From Mesorhizobium neociceri (GTDB lineage Bacteria > Pseudomonadota > Alphaproteobacteria > Rhizobiales > Rhizobiaceae): a stretch of 64,000 bases of DNA. Positions 55,967-63,685 of this stretch are shown one piece after another. The DNA lies in the NCBI RefSeq assembly GCF_013520985.1, contig NZ_JACDTY010000005.1:124001-188000 (forward strand), read 5' to 3'. The translations under genes were made by a program, and so were the position numbers. The notes beneath the pieces are model-generated. The model was not told the origin of the DNA and did no database searches. It saw only the letters and a program-made list of their open reading frames with translations. Position 1 is the first letter of the stretch. Each line of letters starts with the position of its first letter.

Positions 55967-56016
55967 GATGTCACGAATGCTTTCGCCAGCCATCAGCATA
56001 GCGCTAGACACAAAAA

Positions 56017-56044
56017 GGGCGGCGCCAGTTTCCTGGCGCCGCCT
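56017..56044 (-). terminator. rho-independent terminator after rpoH
   Basis: GGGCGGCGCCAG-TTTC-CTGGCGCCGCCT, preceded by an A run on the plus strand (T run in the minus transcript), lies about 24 bp after the rpoH stop. Confidence 0.9.
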
Positions 56045-56067
56045 TCTATTCATAACCGAACCTGGCC

Positions 56068-56979
56068 TTAAGCCGCGGGCTGCGCCTCGATCGTGCGCAG
56101 GGCCTGCATCTGGCGCTTGGCGGCGGCCTTGACCGCGTCCTGCACCTTCTCGAAGGCGCGCACCTCGATCTGGCGCACGCGCTCGCGGCTGATGTCGAAC
56201 TCGGCCGACAGCTCTTCCAGGGTCAGCGGCTCTTCGGCGAGGCGACGTGCCTCGAAGATGCGCCGTTCACGATCGTTGAGCACGGCAAGAGCGCCCGACA
56301 GCATGCCGCGCCGATTTTCCAGCTCGTCCTGCTCGATCAGCATCTCTTCCTGGCTTTCGTGGTCGTCGACCAGCCAGTCCTGCCATTCGCCGGACTCACC
56401 TTCGCTGGCGCGGATCGGCGCGTTGAGCGAAGCGTCGCCCGACAGGCGGCGGTTCATCGACACGACTTCGGCTTCGGAGACATTCAGCCTGGTGGCGATC
56501 TCGGCGATCTGATCGGGCTTGAGGTCGCCATCGTCGAGCGCCTGGATCTTGCCCTTCACCTTGCGCAGGTTGAAGAACAGGCGCTTCTGATTGGCGGTCG
56601 TGCCCATCTTGACCAGGCTCCACGAGCGCAGGATGTATTCCTGGATCGAGGCCTTGATCCACCACATGGCGTATGTCGCGAGGCGGAAGCCGCGCTCGGG
56701 TTCGAATTTCTTGACGGCCTGCATCAGGCCGACATTGCCTTCCGAGATCACTTCGCCGATCGGCAGGCCGTAGCCGCGATAGCCCATGGCGATCTTGGCG
56801 ACGAGCCGGAGGTGGCTGGTGACGAGCTTGTGCGCGGCGGAAGTGTCTTCATGCTCGGCGTAACGCTTGGCGAGCATGTACTCTTCCTGCGGCTGAAGCA
56901 TGGGAAAGCGGCGGATTTCTTCCAGGTAGCGGCTGAGGCCGCCTTCGCCGGAAACGATACTGGGTAATGACTGGGCCAT
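56068..56979 (-). CDS. rpoH: RNA polymerase heat-shock sigma factor RpoH
   Basis: A 303-residue sigma-32. Region 2 is ISEGNVGLMQAVKKFEPERG, with FRLATYAMWWIKASIQEYIL; the RpoH box QKRLFFNLR (131-139) distinguishes it from RpoD-type proteins; region 4 contains LEELSAEFDISRERVRQIEV. It directs transcription of heat-shock chaperones and proteases. Rhizobia often carry two rpoH genes; this could be either. GAGGGGGCGC precedes the ATG. Confidence 0.96.
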   Translation of the reverse strand: MAQSLPSIVSGEGGLSRYLEEIRRFPMLQPQEEYMLAKRYAEHEDTSAAHKLVTSHLRLVAKIAMGYRGYGLPIGEVISEGNVGLMQAVKKFEPERGFRLATYAMWWIKASIQEYILRSWSLVKMGTTANQKRLFFNLRKVKGKIQALDDGDLKPDQIAEIATRLNVSEAEVVSMNRRLSGDASLNAPIRASEGESGEWQDWLVDDHESQEEMLIEQDELENRRGMLSGALAVLNDRERRIFEARRLAEEPLTLEELSAEFDISRERVRQIEVRAFEKVQDAVKAAAKRQMQALRTIEAQPAA

Positions 56980-57167
56980 GATAGCGCCCCCTCTCTATTG
57001 GAGTGATGCCCCCGAAACGCGGCGGGCATGTGACGCGAGCACCAAAAGGCTCGCCCGCGACAGCTGATTTATACAGGAACAAAACCAGAAAAGACAGGCA
57101 TTTGTTCAACACGAAACAGTGTGTCACGCCAAAGTGAACAATGCCGCTCAGGTTTTAGCTGGCCGGT

Positions 57168-58208
57168 TCATAGCTTGCGAAAGCCGCCGACGAGTTCCTC
57201 CATGTCCCCCGGTATCGGCGCCTCGAACCTCATCGATAAATGGGCAGTCGGGTGTCGAAATGCAAGGAGCCAGGCATGCAAAGCCTGGCGGGAAAATGCC
57301 TTGACCTGGCTTTTCAGCGGTTCGGGCAGCCGATTGGCCTTGGTGCGGAAGGCCTGGCCATAGTCGGGGTCACCGACGACAGGATGGCCGATATGGGCCA
57401 TGTGAACGCGGATCTGGTGGGTGCGGCCGGTTTCCAGCCGGCATTCGACCAGACTGGCGGTGGCGAACGCCTGCTGGTCCGCGCCGAAACGCTCCTTGAC
57501 GGAGAAATGGGTGACGGCGTGGCGGGCGTCGTCGCGGCCTTCCGGCACCACGGCGCGGCGCACCCGGTCGGCGGCGCGGCCGAGCGGCGCGTCGACCGTT
57601 CCCGTCGGCCGCGACGGGATGCCCCAGACCAGCGCCAGGTACGCGCGTTCGAGGTCGCCGGTGCGGCCATGGTCGGCGAAGGCCTCCGACAGCGCCTTGT
57701 GAGCGCGGTCGGTCTTGGCCACCACCATGACGCCGCTGGTTTCCTTGTCGAGGCGATGGACGATGCCCGGCCGCCTGACGCCGCCAATGCCCGAAAGACT
57801 GTCGCCGCAGTGATGGATCAGCGCATTGACCAGCGTGCCGGTCCAGTTGCCGGCGCCGGGATGGACGACGAGGCCGGCCGGTTTGTTGATGACGATCAAC
57901 TCGTCGTCCTCGTAGAGCACGTCGAGCGTGATGTTCTCGCCTTGCGGCTCGGCCGGCTCCGGTTCGGGCATTAGAACCGCTACACGCTCGCCCGCGACCA
58001 TCTTGCGCTTGGTCTCGTCGATCGGCTTGCCATCGATCGAAACGGCACCTTGCCGGATCAGCATCTGCACCCGGCTGCGCGACATATCGGGGCCAAGGGC
58101 GGCCGCCAGCCACTGATCGAGGCGCTGGCCGGCCGCTTCCGCGCCGGCTTCGAGCACGGTTGGCGGCGCCTCTATGAATTGTCTGGTCTCTTCGTTATGA
58201 GCGCTCAT
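57168..58208 (-). CDS. RluA/RluD family 23S rRNA pseudouridine synthase
   Basis: A 346-residue enzyme with an N-terminal S4 RNA-binding domain (about 27-90: GQRLDQWLAAAL, then SRVQMLIRQGAVSIDG) and a catalytic domain with D154 in HRLDKETSGVMVV. The closest match in layout is RluD, which modifies helix 69 of 23S rRNA. The divergent DUF6476 gene starts 26 bp away, so the two share a promoter region. Confidence 0.93.
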   Translation of the reverse strand: MSAHNEETRQFIEAPPTVLEAGAEAAGQRLDQWLAAALGPDMSRSRVQMLIRQGAVSIDGKPIDETKRKMVAGERVAVLMPEPEPAEPQGENITLDVLYEDDELIVINKPAGLVVHPGAGNWTGTLVNALIHHCGDSLSGIGGVRRPGIVHRLDKETSGVMVVAKTDRAHKALSEAFADHGRTGDLERAYLALVWGIPSRPTGTVDAPLGRAADRVRRAVVPEGRDDARHAVTHFSVKERFGADQQAFATASLVECRLETGRTHQIRVHMAHIGHPVVGDPDYGQAFRTKANRLPEPLKSQVKAFSRQALHAWLLAFRHPTAHLSMRFEAPIPGDMEELVGGFRKL

Positions 58209-58234
58209 CGAAAAAAGTTCCGGAAAGTTCTGCC

Positions 58235-58615
58235 ATGGCCCGGCCCGTTGCCGATGAAGAAGAAAAGCCGCTCGATCCCGAGATCGAAAAGGTGCGCGGC
58301 AGGCTCATCCGCTTCATGGCCATCAATCTCGGCCTGCTTTTGCTGGCCCTTATGGTGGTGATCGCGGCCATTGTCTACAAATCGCGCAAAGCGCCGCCCA
58401 CGAACCCGCCTGCGGCCGGCGACATCCAGGTGCCGGGTGGCGAGCCGCTGGCAGAGGACATTGTGCTGCCGGTCGGGGCCAAGGTGATCAGCCAGTCGCT
58501 GTCGGGAAACCGTATCTCGATCGACGCCGAGCTTGCCGACGGCAGCCGCACCATCTTCGTCTACGACATGGCCGAGCGCCGCATGATCGGCCGCTTTGCC
58601 ATCCGCAACAAATAA
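58235..58615 (+). CDS. DUF6476 membrane-anchored protein
   Basis: A 126-residue protein with a charged N-terminus, one membrane helix (about 28-48) and a periplasmic domain with SISIDAELADGSRTIFVYDM-like content. It is characteristic of a rhizobial family found beside rluD-type genes. The function is unknown; it may be the first of a short operon with the VOC gene. Confidence 0.85.
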   Translation: MARPVADEEEKPLDPEIEKVRGRLIRFMAINLGLLLLALMVVIAAIVYKSRKAPPTNPPAAGDIQVPGGEPLAEDIVLPVGAKVISQSLSGNRISIDAELADGSRTIFVYDMAERRMIGRFAIRNK

Positions 58616-58630
58616 CTGGGCCGCAACAAA

Positions 58631-59044
58631 ATGACCGGGTTTGCCGAAAGCCGCCGCATTGCCACCGTCACGCTCGTCGTTGCCGACTATGACGAGGCGA
58701 TAGCCTGGTATGTCGGCAAGCTTGGCTTTGCGCTCTGCGACGACATCGGTCTCGGTGACGGCAAGCGCTGGGTGACGGTGACGCCGACGGCCGGGCAGGG
58801 CCCACGGCTGCTGCTAGCTGAGGCGTCGGACGATTTGCAAAAAAGCCGCATCGGCGACCAGACTGGCGGCCGGGTGGTTCTGTTCCTCGAAACCGATGAT
58901 TTTGCCAGGGACCATGCGACGATGCTCGAAAACGGCGTCGACTTCCACGAAACACCACGCCATGAGCCTTACGGCACGGTGGCGGTTTTCGCCGATCTGT
59001 ACGGCAATCTGTGGGACCTGATCGAGCCGAAACGCCAGGCCTGA
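58631..59044 (+). CDS. VOC (glyoxalase/bleomycin resistance) family protein
   Basis: A 137-residue single-domain VOC protein: ATVTLVVADYDEAIAWYVGK (12-31), with metal-binding-type residues in the VTLVVADY and FADLYGNLWDLIEP segments. The substrate is unknown. It starts 15 bp after the DUF6476 stop and precedes the tRNA-Glu. Confidence 0.88.
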   Translation: MTGFAESRRIATVTLVVADYDEAIAWYVGKLGFALCDDIGLGDGKRWVTVTPTAGQGPRLLLAEASDDLQKSRIGDQTGGRVVLFLETDDFARDHATMLENGVDFHETPRHEPYGTVAVFADLYGNLWDLIEPKRQA

Positions 59045-59129
59045 ACGGGACAAATCAGCCGTTCGTCCGAACCGCTCAAAGCCCGGTTGCTTTTTCCCAG
59101 CCGTCAGCCTATATCGCCGGTTCTTGAAC

Positions 59130-59204
59130 GCGCCCATCGTCTAGCGGTCAGGACACCGCCCTCTCACGGCGGGAACAGGGGTTCGATTCCCCTTGGGCGT
59201 ACCA
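59130..59204 (+). tRNA. tRNA-Glu (anticodon CTC)
   Basis: GCGCCCATCGTCTAGCGGTC starts the acceptor and D arms; the anticodon stem-loop CCGCC-CTCTCAC-GGCGG gives CTC (codon GAG); the T arm is AGGGGTTCGATTCCCCT and the 3' acceptor strand TGGGCGT is followed by ACCA, the discriminator base A and an encoded CCA. The acceptor stem has one G-T pair at the end. The 3' side borders a region of orphan genes. Confidence 0.95.
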
Positions 59205-59367
59205 GACTTTTCAAGCACTTAGCGACATTCTCCCTCCTTCGGTCGAATATCCGTCGAATAAACGCCTGCGAATTTGGGTGAACGGCACCTGATTGATTTC
59301 GACTAAGTTCCTGCGACTATCAGCAAGTCCGTGCGACATGACGCGGCAGACAGGGGGAGGTTTTCAG

Positions 59368-60189
59368 ATGAGCAAGCGCCCACCTATCGGAATGAACTCA
59401 ACAAAACTGTCGCCCGTAGCGGCTGATCTGCAAGCTCGCCGCGCGCCGCGAATATCGGGATCGGTTCCTCCCGATTATCAGGGTCCGATTTTTTACCGGA
59501 CCCGCGTCAACCATGCCGAATATGCATACAAGCAACTTTATGCGCATCTGAAGTTCGCCAATCGCGATCTAGCGCGACGCATGGCTCATGCTTACCCTCA
59601 TGAGGTCGCGCTCCGCGTCGATCCGCGCCTGTTCGGTCCCGATCGCGAGCTTCTCCCGATCTTTCGCCAGCCCGTGCAAGCCTCGCTTTCAGCTTCTGCT
59701 CCGAAGAAATCGCCCGAATGGTCGTTCGGTCACAATCAACTCGTTAACGAGCGTGTCCGCGAGGCGATCGAGACTCTTCAGCCCAGCAAGCACCTTTTCA
59801 TTCCGATCGACGTTTCCGGGCCGGAAGGACGCGACCGGCGTTACGTCTTTTTCGTGCAGCGCGATCATACCCAGACAGTGCTGGCAATGGAGGCGAACGG
59901 CATCGAATACACAACGGCCGAGTCCGGAAGCCCACTCTTTCCCACACCGCTTTGGACTTTGTCGATGGATCATTTTGGCTACCTTTCCGCTCCATTAGTC
60001 GAAGGGGTGACGGTTGATTTTGATGGGCGCATCGGGACGATCATATCGAAAGCCTTGATCGACGAACTGGGCGATGTTTTCCCGAAGGGCCTCTATCTCA
60101 TACCTATGGGCATCGCTGACGAGGCGCGGACAGTGAAACCCTGGGTGCCCTCAGCCGAGGTCCTTGCCAGACTTTCCAAATCGGCGTGA
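59368..60189 (+). CDS. hypothetical protein downstream of tRNA-Glu, 273 aa
   Basis: The ATG follows GGGGGAGG at good spacing. After a disordered N-terminus (to about 40) the protein has a helix-rich region with YAYKQLYAHLKFANRDLARR and a C-terminal strand-rich part with LWTLSMDHFGYLSAPLVEGV and GLYLIPMGIADE. A resemblance to DUF1629/Imm11-type proteins is possible but weak. I do not assign a function. Its codon choice and orphan character, next to a tRNA, suggest acquisition. Confidence 0.7.
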   Translation: MSKRPPIGMNSTKLSPVAADLQARRAPRISGSVPPDYQGPIFYRTRVNHAEYAYKQLYAHLKFANRDLARRMAHAYPHEVALRVDPRLFGPDRELLPIFRQPVQASLSASAPKKSPEWSFGHNQLVNERVREAIETLQPSKHLFIPIDVSGPEGRDRRYVFFVQRDHTQTVLAMEANGIEYTTAESGSPLFPTPLWTLSMDHFGYLSAPLVEGVTVDFDGRIGTIISKALIDELGDVFPKGLYLIPMGIADEARTVKPWVPSAEVLARLSKSA

Positions 60190-60461
60190 TGTCCGCTTTC
60201 CAAAGCGGTATTCCCTTTCGGGTACCAAGCGTCAGATTTTCCACTAGAGGCATGGTCGACGAAGGGCAAATACCCAAAGCGCTCAAGATGGCGGATCGGT
60301 CCTTGGTCATCTTGGCGGATGAAATGGACGCCACCCGCGTGAATAAGAAGAAGCGGAGCGCGCGCGGATCGCGTTTGACCGCGAGGGGCGGCGGCGTCAG
60401 CGAAAGCCGGCTAGTCCGTGCACACGGATACACCCAATTTAAGTCAGGCCGCGACGCTTGA
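60189..60461 (+). CDS. possible small basic protein coupled to the preceding gene
   Basis: Begins at an ATG that overlaps the previous TGA (TGATG), implying coupled translation. It encodes about 90 residues, mostly basic and without known motif (DRSLVILADEMDATRVNKKK in the middle). A frame on the opposite strand is also open, so coding status is uncertain. Confidence 0.4.
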   Translation: MSAFQSGIPFRVPSVRFSTRGMVDEGQIPKALKMADRSLVILADEMDATRVNKKKRSARGSRLTARGGGVSESRLVRAHGYTQFKSGRDA

Positions 60462-60530
60462 AAGCGTAGCAATCTCTGTTACTTGCGGTGCGGGGGCAGC
60501 ATCTGCGGCAACGCGGATTTGGGTCGGGTA

Positions 60531-60737
60531 ATGCAGGTAATGAGCTCGGTGACAATGACATGCCCGCACTGCCACGGCAGCGGGAAGATTTTCGATTGCT
60601 CCAGATGGCATGCGTCAAAAGGGTATTGCTGCCCGCAAGGAACGCATCGAACAGGCTGCCCGGGGCAGACCATGGCATGCGCCGAATGCGCGGGCGTGGG
60701 CACGTTGACGGAGGCCGAGTTCAGAGCTGTCGCTTAG
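60531..60737 (+). CDS. small cysteine-rich CxxCxGxG protein
   Basis: About 68 residues with two DnaJ-type zinc motifs, CPHCHGSGK and CAECAGVGT, and further cysteines in YCCPQGTHRTGCPGQ between them. An earlier start at 60483 keeps the same frame. The pattern predicts a zinc-binding protein; no partner is known. It ends the group of orphan genes after the tRNA. Confidence 0.6.
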   Translation: MQVMSSVTMTCPHCHGSGKIFDCSRWHASKGYCCPQGTHRTGCPGQTMACAECAGVGTLTEAEFRAVA

Positions 60738-60999
60738 CGAATATCCTGCAACCTTAAAGCCTTTTTCATTATCGAGCGCCCGCAGGCTCTGCGAGCTTCT
60801 GGCGCGTCGCTGCCAATTGCACTAGCATCATTGTGCGAAGCCTTGCCAAGGGTTCGTTACGGCGCGCAGAACGCCGGGGAACAGATAGGGAAAGCCGCCA
60901 GGCATGCACATCCGCCGCGCGCATGGCGTGCGGCGATGGTATGATTTGGCAGGATCCAAGCTCGCCCCGGAAGGCGATGGGTCGGCGAGGAGAAGACCG
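60738..60999. other. intergenic region between the orphan genes and the VOC gene
   Basis: No gene is seen in these roughly 260 bp. The start of the adjacent VOC gene is set by GAGGAGAAG upstream of the ATG at 61000. The core promoter could not be picked out. Confidence 0.4.
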
Positions 61000-61581
61000 A
61001 TGCAGAAACTGCAATCGCAGGGCGTCCATCACATCACGCTCGTTGGCGCCGGCCGCCAGACCTCGATCGATTTCTGGGAAGGCGTGCTCGGCATGCCATT
61101 CATCTTCGAGCAGCCCAATTTGGACAAGGCGAGCGAAAGCCATCTCTATTTCGATCCCGGCGACGGAAGGCTGATCACCATCTTTACCGATGAGAGCCGC
61201 ACGCCGGTCAAGCGGCGCACGCCGACCGATATGGGCTGTGTGCATCACATCGCCTTTTCGGTGTCGCGCGTTACTTTCCTGCAGGCAGTCGCCCGGCTCG
61301 ACGAGCGTGGCATCAAGCACAGCGGCGTCAAGGATCGCGGCTTCATGGATTCGATCTATTTCGAGGATCCTCTCGGCCTGTTGATCGAGCTCGCGTCTTA
61401 CCGCTTCGAGCCGCCGGCGGGCTTCACCCATGCCGATGTGCTGATGCAGGCGCACAAGCTGCGCGTCGCGCGCGGCGACTACAACATTGCCGAAGTGCAC
61501 CTTGCCGACGCGATCCAGGCGTTGGTGGAGAGTTCCCGCGCGACCTTGTCGGACGACCGGGCACCGAAGAATCCATACTGA
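61000..61581 (+). CDS. VOC family ring-cleaving dioxygenase-like protein, 193 aa
   Basis: Two VOC halves are evident: GVHHITLVGAGRQTSIDFWE (9-28) and CVHHIAFSVSRVTFLQAVAR, with the metal-coordinating glutamate in SIYFEDPLGLLIELASY. The His-His-Glu set matches type I extradiol dioxygenase-like proteins, and a C-terminal extension follows. It would oxidise or rearrange an aromatic or keto substrate. The GST-like gene follows 25 bp later, so the two may be cotranscribed. Confidence 0.85.
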   Translation: MQKLQSQGVHHITLVGAGRQTSIDFWEGVLGMPFIFEQPNLDKASESHLYFDPGDGRLITIFTDESRTPVKRRTPTDMGCVHHIAFSVSRVTFLQAVARLDERGIKHSGVKDRGFMDSIYFEDPLGLLIELASYRFEPPAGFTHADVLMQAHKLRVARGDYNIAEVHLADAIQALVESSRATLSDDRAPKNPY

Positions 61582-61606
61582 CGGCCACAAAAGGGGAGGA
61601 ACCACA

Positions 61607-62470
61607 ATGGCAAAGACAGTGAAGAGCGCGAAGAAGCCGGCGGCAAAAGCCGCCGCCAAGCCTGCGGCAAAGGCATCCGCAAAGACCTCACCAAAGGCAG
61701 CCGCAAAGCCGGCCGCGAAAGCAGCGGCGAAGCCGGCAGCGCCAACGGCAAAGGCCAAGTCTGCGAAGAAGCCGGCACTGAAGATCAGCATGCTGAAGCC
61801 GAGCGTCAACAACATGACCGTTCGGGTGTTTGCGCGTGCGGCCGGCTTCGACGCCGCCGAGACCGATGCCTGGGGCCACACGCGTTCGCCCGAATACATG
61901 GCGCGCAACCCGGCGCATCTGACGCCGATGATCGAGGACAAGGGTCTCCCCAGAGGCGTACTCTGGGAAAGCTGCGCCATCATGCAGTATCTCGCCAACA
62001 AGCACGGACTGGAGAAATTCTATCCCAAGGCGCCGGCCAAGCGGGCGATGGTCGACAGCGCCATGTTCTATCTGATCGGAACGCTCTACCCCTACGTGGC
62101 GCGCGCCACCTATCCGGCGCTCGGCTTCCCGCAATATGCCGGCGAGGTCGGCCACAGCGATGCCCACCCCGACAGGAAATCGGAGGCGCAGAAGGCGGCC
62201 ATGGCGGCCATTGCCGAGCCGCTGGAAGTATTTCACTCCTTCTTCCGGGACGGCAAGCCGTTCATCGGCGGCAAGCACCCGTCGATCGCCGACATCCGAC
62301 TGGCATCGACACTCGAGTTCCTGGCCGTCATCGACTACGCGCTGCCCAAATGGGCGAAGGAGTATATGGCGGCGATGGAAAAGAAACTCGGCAAAGCCTA
62401 TGCCGAGCCGGCCGGCGATGTCAGAGGCTACATCGCCTATGTGAAATCACAGGCCAGCGCGCAAAGCTAA
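61607..62470 (+). CDS. glutathione S-transferase-like protein with histone-H1-like N-terminal tail
   Basis: A 287-residue protein. Residues 1-57 form a low-complexity tail of repeated KPAAKAAAK units, like bacterial histone H1 analogues, ending in AKSAKKPALK. From about 59 a GST-like domain begins (ISMLKPSVNNMTVRVFARAA), with a thioredoxin-fold substrate loop (NPAHLTPMIEDKGLPRGVLW) and a helical domain with PFIGGKHPSIADIRLAS. Tail and domain are in one frame, without a frameshift. AGGGGAGG precedes the ATG. The combination is unusual; the tail may bind DNA or polyanions. Confidence 0.85.
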   Translation: MAKTVKSAKKPAAKAAAKPAAKASAKTSPKAAAKPAAKAAAKPAAPTAKAKSAKKPALKISMLKPSVNNMTVRVFARAAGFDAAETDAWGHTRSPEYMARNPAHLTPMIEDKGLPRGVLWESCAIMQYLANKHGLEKFYPKAPAKRAMVDSAMFYLIGTLYPYVARATYPALGFPQYAGEVGHSDAHPDRKSEAQKAAMAAIAEPLEVFHSFFRDGKPFIGGKHPSIADIRLASTLEFLAVIDYALPKWAKEYMAAMEKKLGKAYAEPAGDVRGYIAYVKSQASAQS

Positions 62471-62548
62471 GGATTCGTTAACCAAAGCCCTGTCTATTGA
62501 GGGCAATCCACCCCGCGACCACGGATGTACTGGCGCCGAAGTGGAAGG

Positions 62549-62575
62549 AAAGGTCGGCGCAATGCCGGCCTTTTT
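62549..62575 (+). terminator. rho-independent terminator after the GST-like gene
   Basis: AAAGGTCGGC-GCAAT-GCCGGCCTTTTT, a strong hairpin and T run, lies about 79 bp after the stop. Confidence 0.88.
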
Positions 62576-62702
62576 GCTTTTCGCCGATGCGCTATGAGGC
62601 GCGTCCCCGCGCTCTGCCATAAAGTCCGACATCAGGCATATTGCCATTGCCGGCGTCGACCCTACCATCATGCTTGGCGGCCGAGGTACGAGGAGCTTTG
62701 CG

Positions 62703-63071
62703 ATGAAAGGCGTGGCGAGATTGTTTGCGGTTGTTGGTGTTGTGTTGGTCGGAGGCTACCCGTCCAATGCCGCGGTGCTCGACACCATGACGGAGGTCGG
62801 CGATGCGATCCAGACGTGCTGGACGCCTCCGTCCGATGCTGGAAATGCCAGCGTCACCTTGAGTTTCAGCTTCAAGCGGGACGGCACGCTGATCGGTCCG
62901 CCGCGACCGACGGCGATCAAGGTCGATGGCGACGCCAATGCCAAGAAAGCGTTTGTCGACGCCGCGACCACTGCCTTGCAGAAATGTCTGCCGCTAAGCT
63001 TTTCGCCGAAGCTTGCACAAGGCGTAGCTGGCAACGTCTTCACCATGCAGTTCGCCTCGCCCAAGCAATAA
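62703..63071 (+). CDS. small secreted protein, 122 aa
   Basis: A signal peptide (about 1-22, ending in a SNA/A site) is followed by a small domain with SVTLSFSFKRDGTLIGPPRP and a C-terminal LPLSFSPKLAQGVAGNVFTM. The strand pattern FKRDGxL recalls the energy-transducing TonB C-terminal-like or periplasmic adapter fold, but I do not assign it. Two cysteines (in IQTCWTPP and LQKCLPLS) may form a disulfide. GAGGAG precedes the ATG. Confidence 0.75.
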   Translation: MKGVARLFAVVGVVLVGGYPSNAAVLDTMTEVGDAIQTCWTPPSDAGNASVTLSFSFKRDGTLIGPPRPTAIKVDGDANAKKAFVDAATTALQKCLPLSFSPKLAQGVAGNVFTMQFASPKQ

Positions 63072-63080
63072 GCGAGCGGT

Positions 63081-63180
63081 AGAGCGTTTCACCGTTTCAC
63101 AGAAACGGTGACCCGCTCTCTCGTTGTTTTGACGCAATTCCGGACGAAAAACCGCTCACACTTTTCCTGGAATTGCTCTG
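63081..63180. repeat. composite rhizobial palindromic repeat
   Basis: AGAGCGTTTCACCGTTTCAC, AAACGGTGACCCGCTCTC, then GACGCAATTCCGGACGAAAA and CACTTTTCCTGGAATTGCTC. The layout is the same as the copy at 39705-39807. It ends just before the stop codon of the gene at 63182. Confidence 0.85.
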
Positions 63181-63181
63181 A

Positions 63182-63397
63182 TCAGTTGTGCCGGCGCCTT
63201 ATGTCGACATGCCGCTGCAGATCGGGTGTCTCGAAGACGTAGTCGGCCCAGGCGGATTCGGGAATCTGCCCCGCGAGATAGCATTCCAACAGGAGGCTCT
63301 GCTCGGGATCGAGCGCCCTTGGCGCCCGTTCATGGTCCAGCCCCAGCGAGTGGAACAGGTTCCTGGTCAGGCCAGAGACAGTGAAGTGAATAGACAT
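63182..63397 (-). CDS. hypothetical protein, 71 aa
   Basis: Starts at an ATG with AAAGGAGACC upstream; the longer frame to 63454 lacks such a site. It begins MSIHFTVSGLTRNLFHSLGL and is followed by a helical acidic part with DPEQSLLLECYLAGQIPESA and a basic C-terminus. The family is not recognised. Confidence 0.65.
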   Translation of the reverse strand: MSIHFTVSGLTRNLFHSLGLDHERAPRALDPEQSLLLECYLAGQIPESAWADYVFETPDLQRHVDIRRRHN

Positions 63398-63475
63398 CTT
63401 CGGTCTCCTTTGTCCGACACAACGCGAAACAGCGGAGAAAAGTTTCAACCGCAAGGGCCGATAACGCGCGATTGA

Positions 63476-63685
63476 TCGGGCTGCGGCCGGCCATCGTCGA
63501 TGCCTGGCTTCGTCTCAATCTTGAAACAAAAGTGTAATAGCGAGTTTACAGGGGTTGGCATAATACACTTGGCATAAATACTTGGCCTTTGCTGGCTTCC
63601 TCTTAATTAGACTTGGCTCATGTATTAAGGCTCAATCGGCTGGAGCGGCAATCGGCTCCACAGGGTATAAGGACCAGGGGCGCCG
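63476..63685. promoter_or_regulatory. promoter region of the DUF2865-like gene
   Basis: The sequence is AT-rich, unlike its surroundings. It repeats ACTTGGC words (ACTTGGCATAAATACTTGGC and a later GACTTGGCTC), and a TTGGCA/TAAATA pair (17-bp type spacing is not certain) could be a sigma-70 promoter. No gene is seen on either strand. Confidence 0.45.

Noticed and set aside
59205..60760. Integrase or attachment site after tRNA-Glu
   Set aside because: No integrase-like frame and no second copy of the tRNA 3' end were found.
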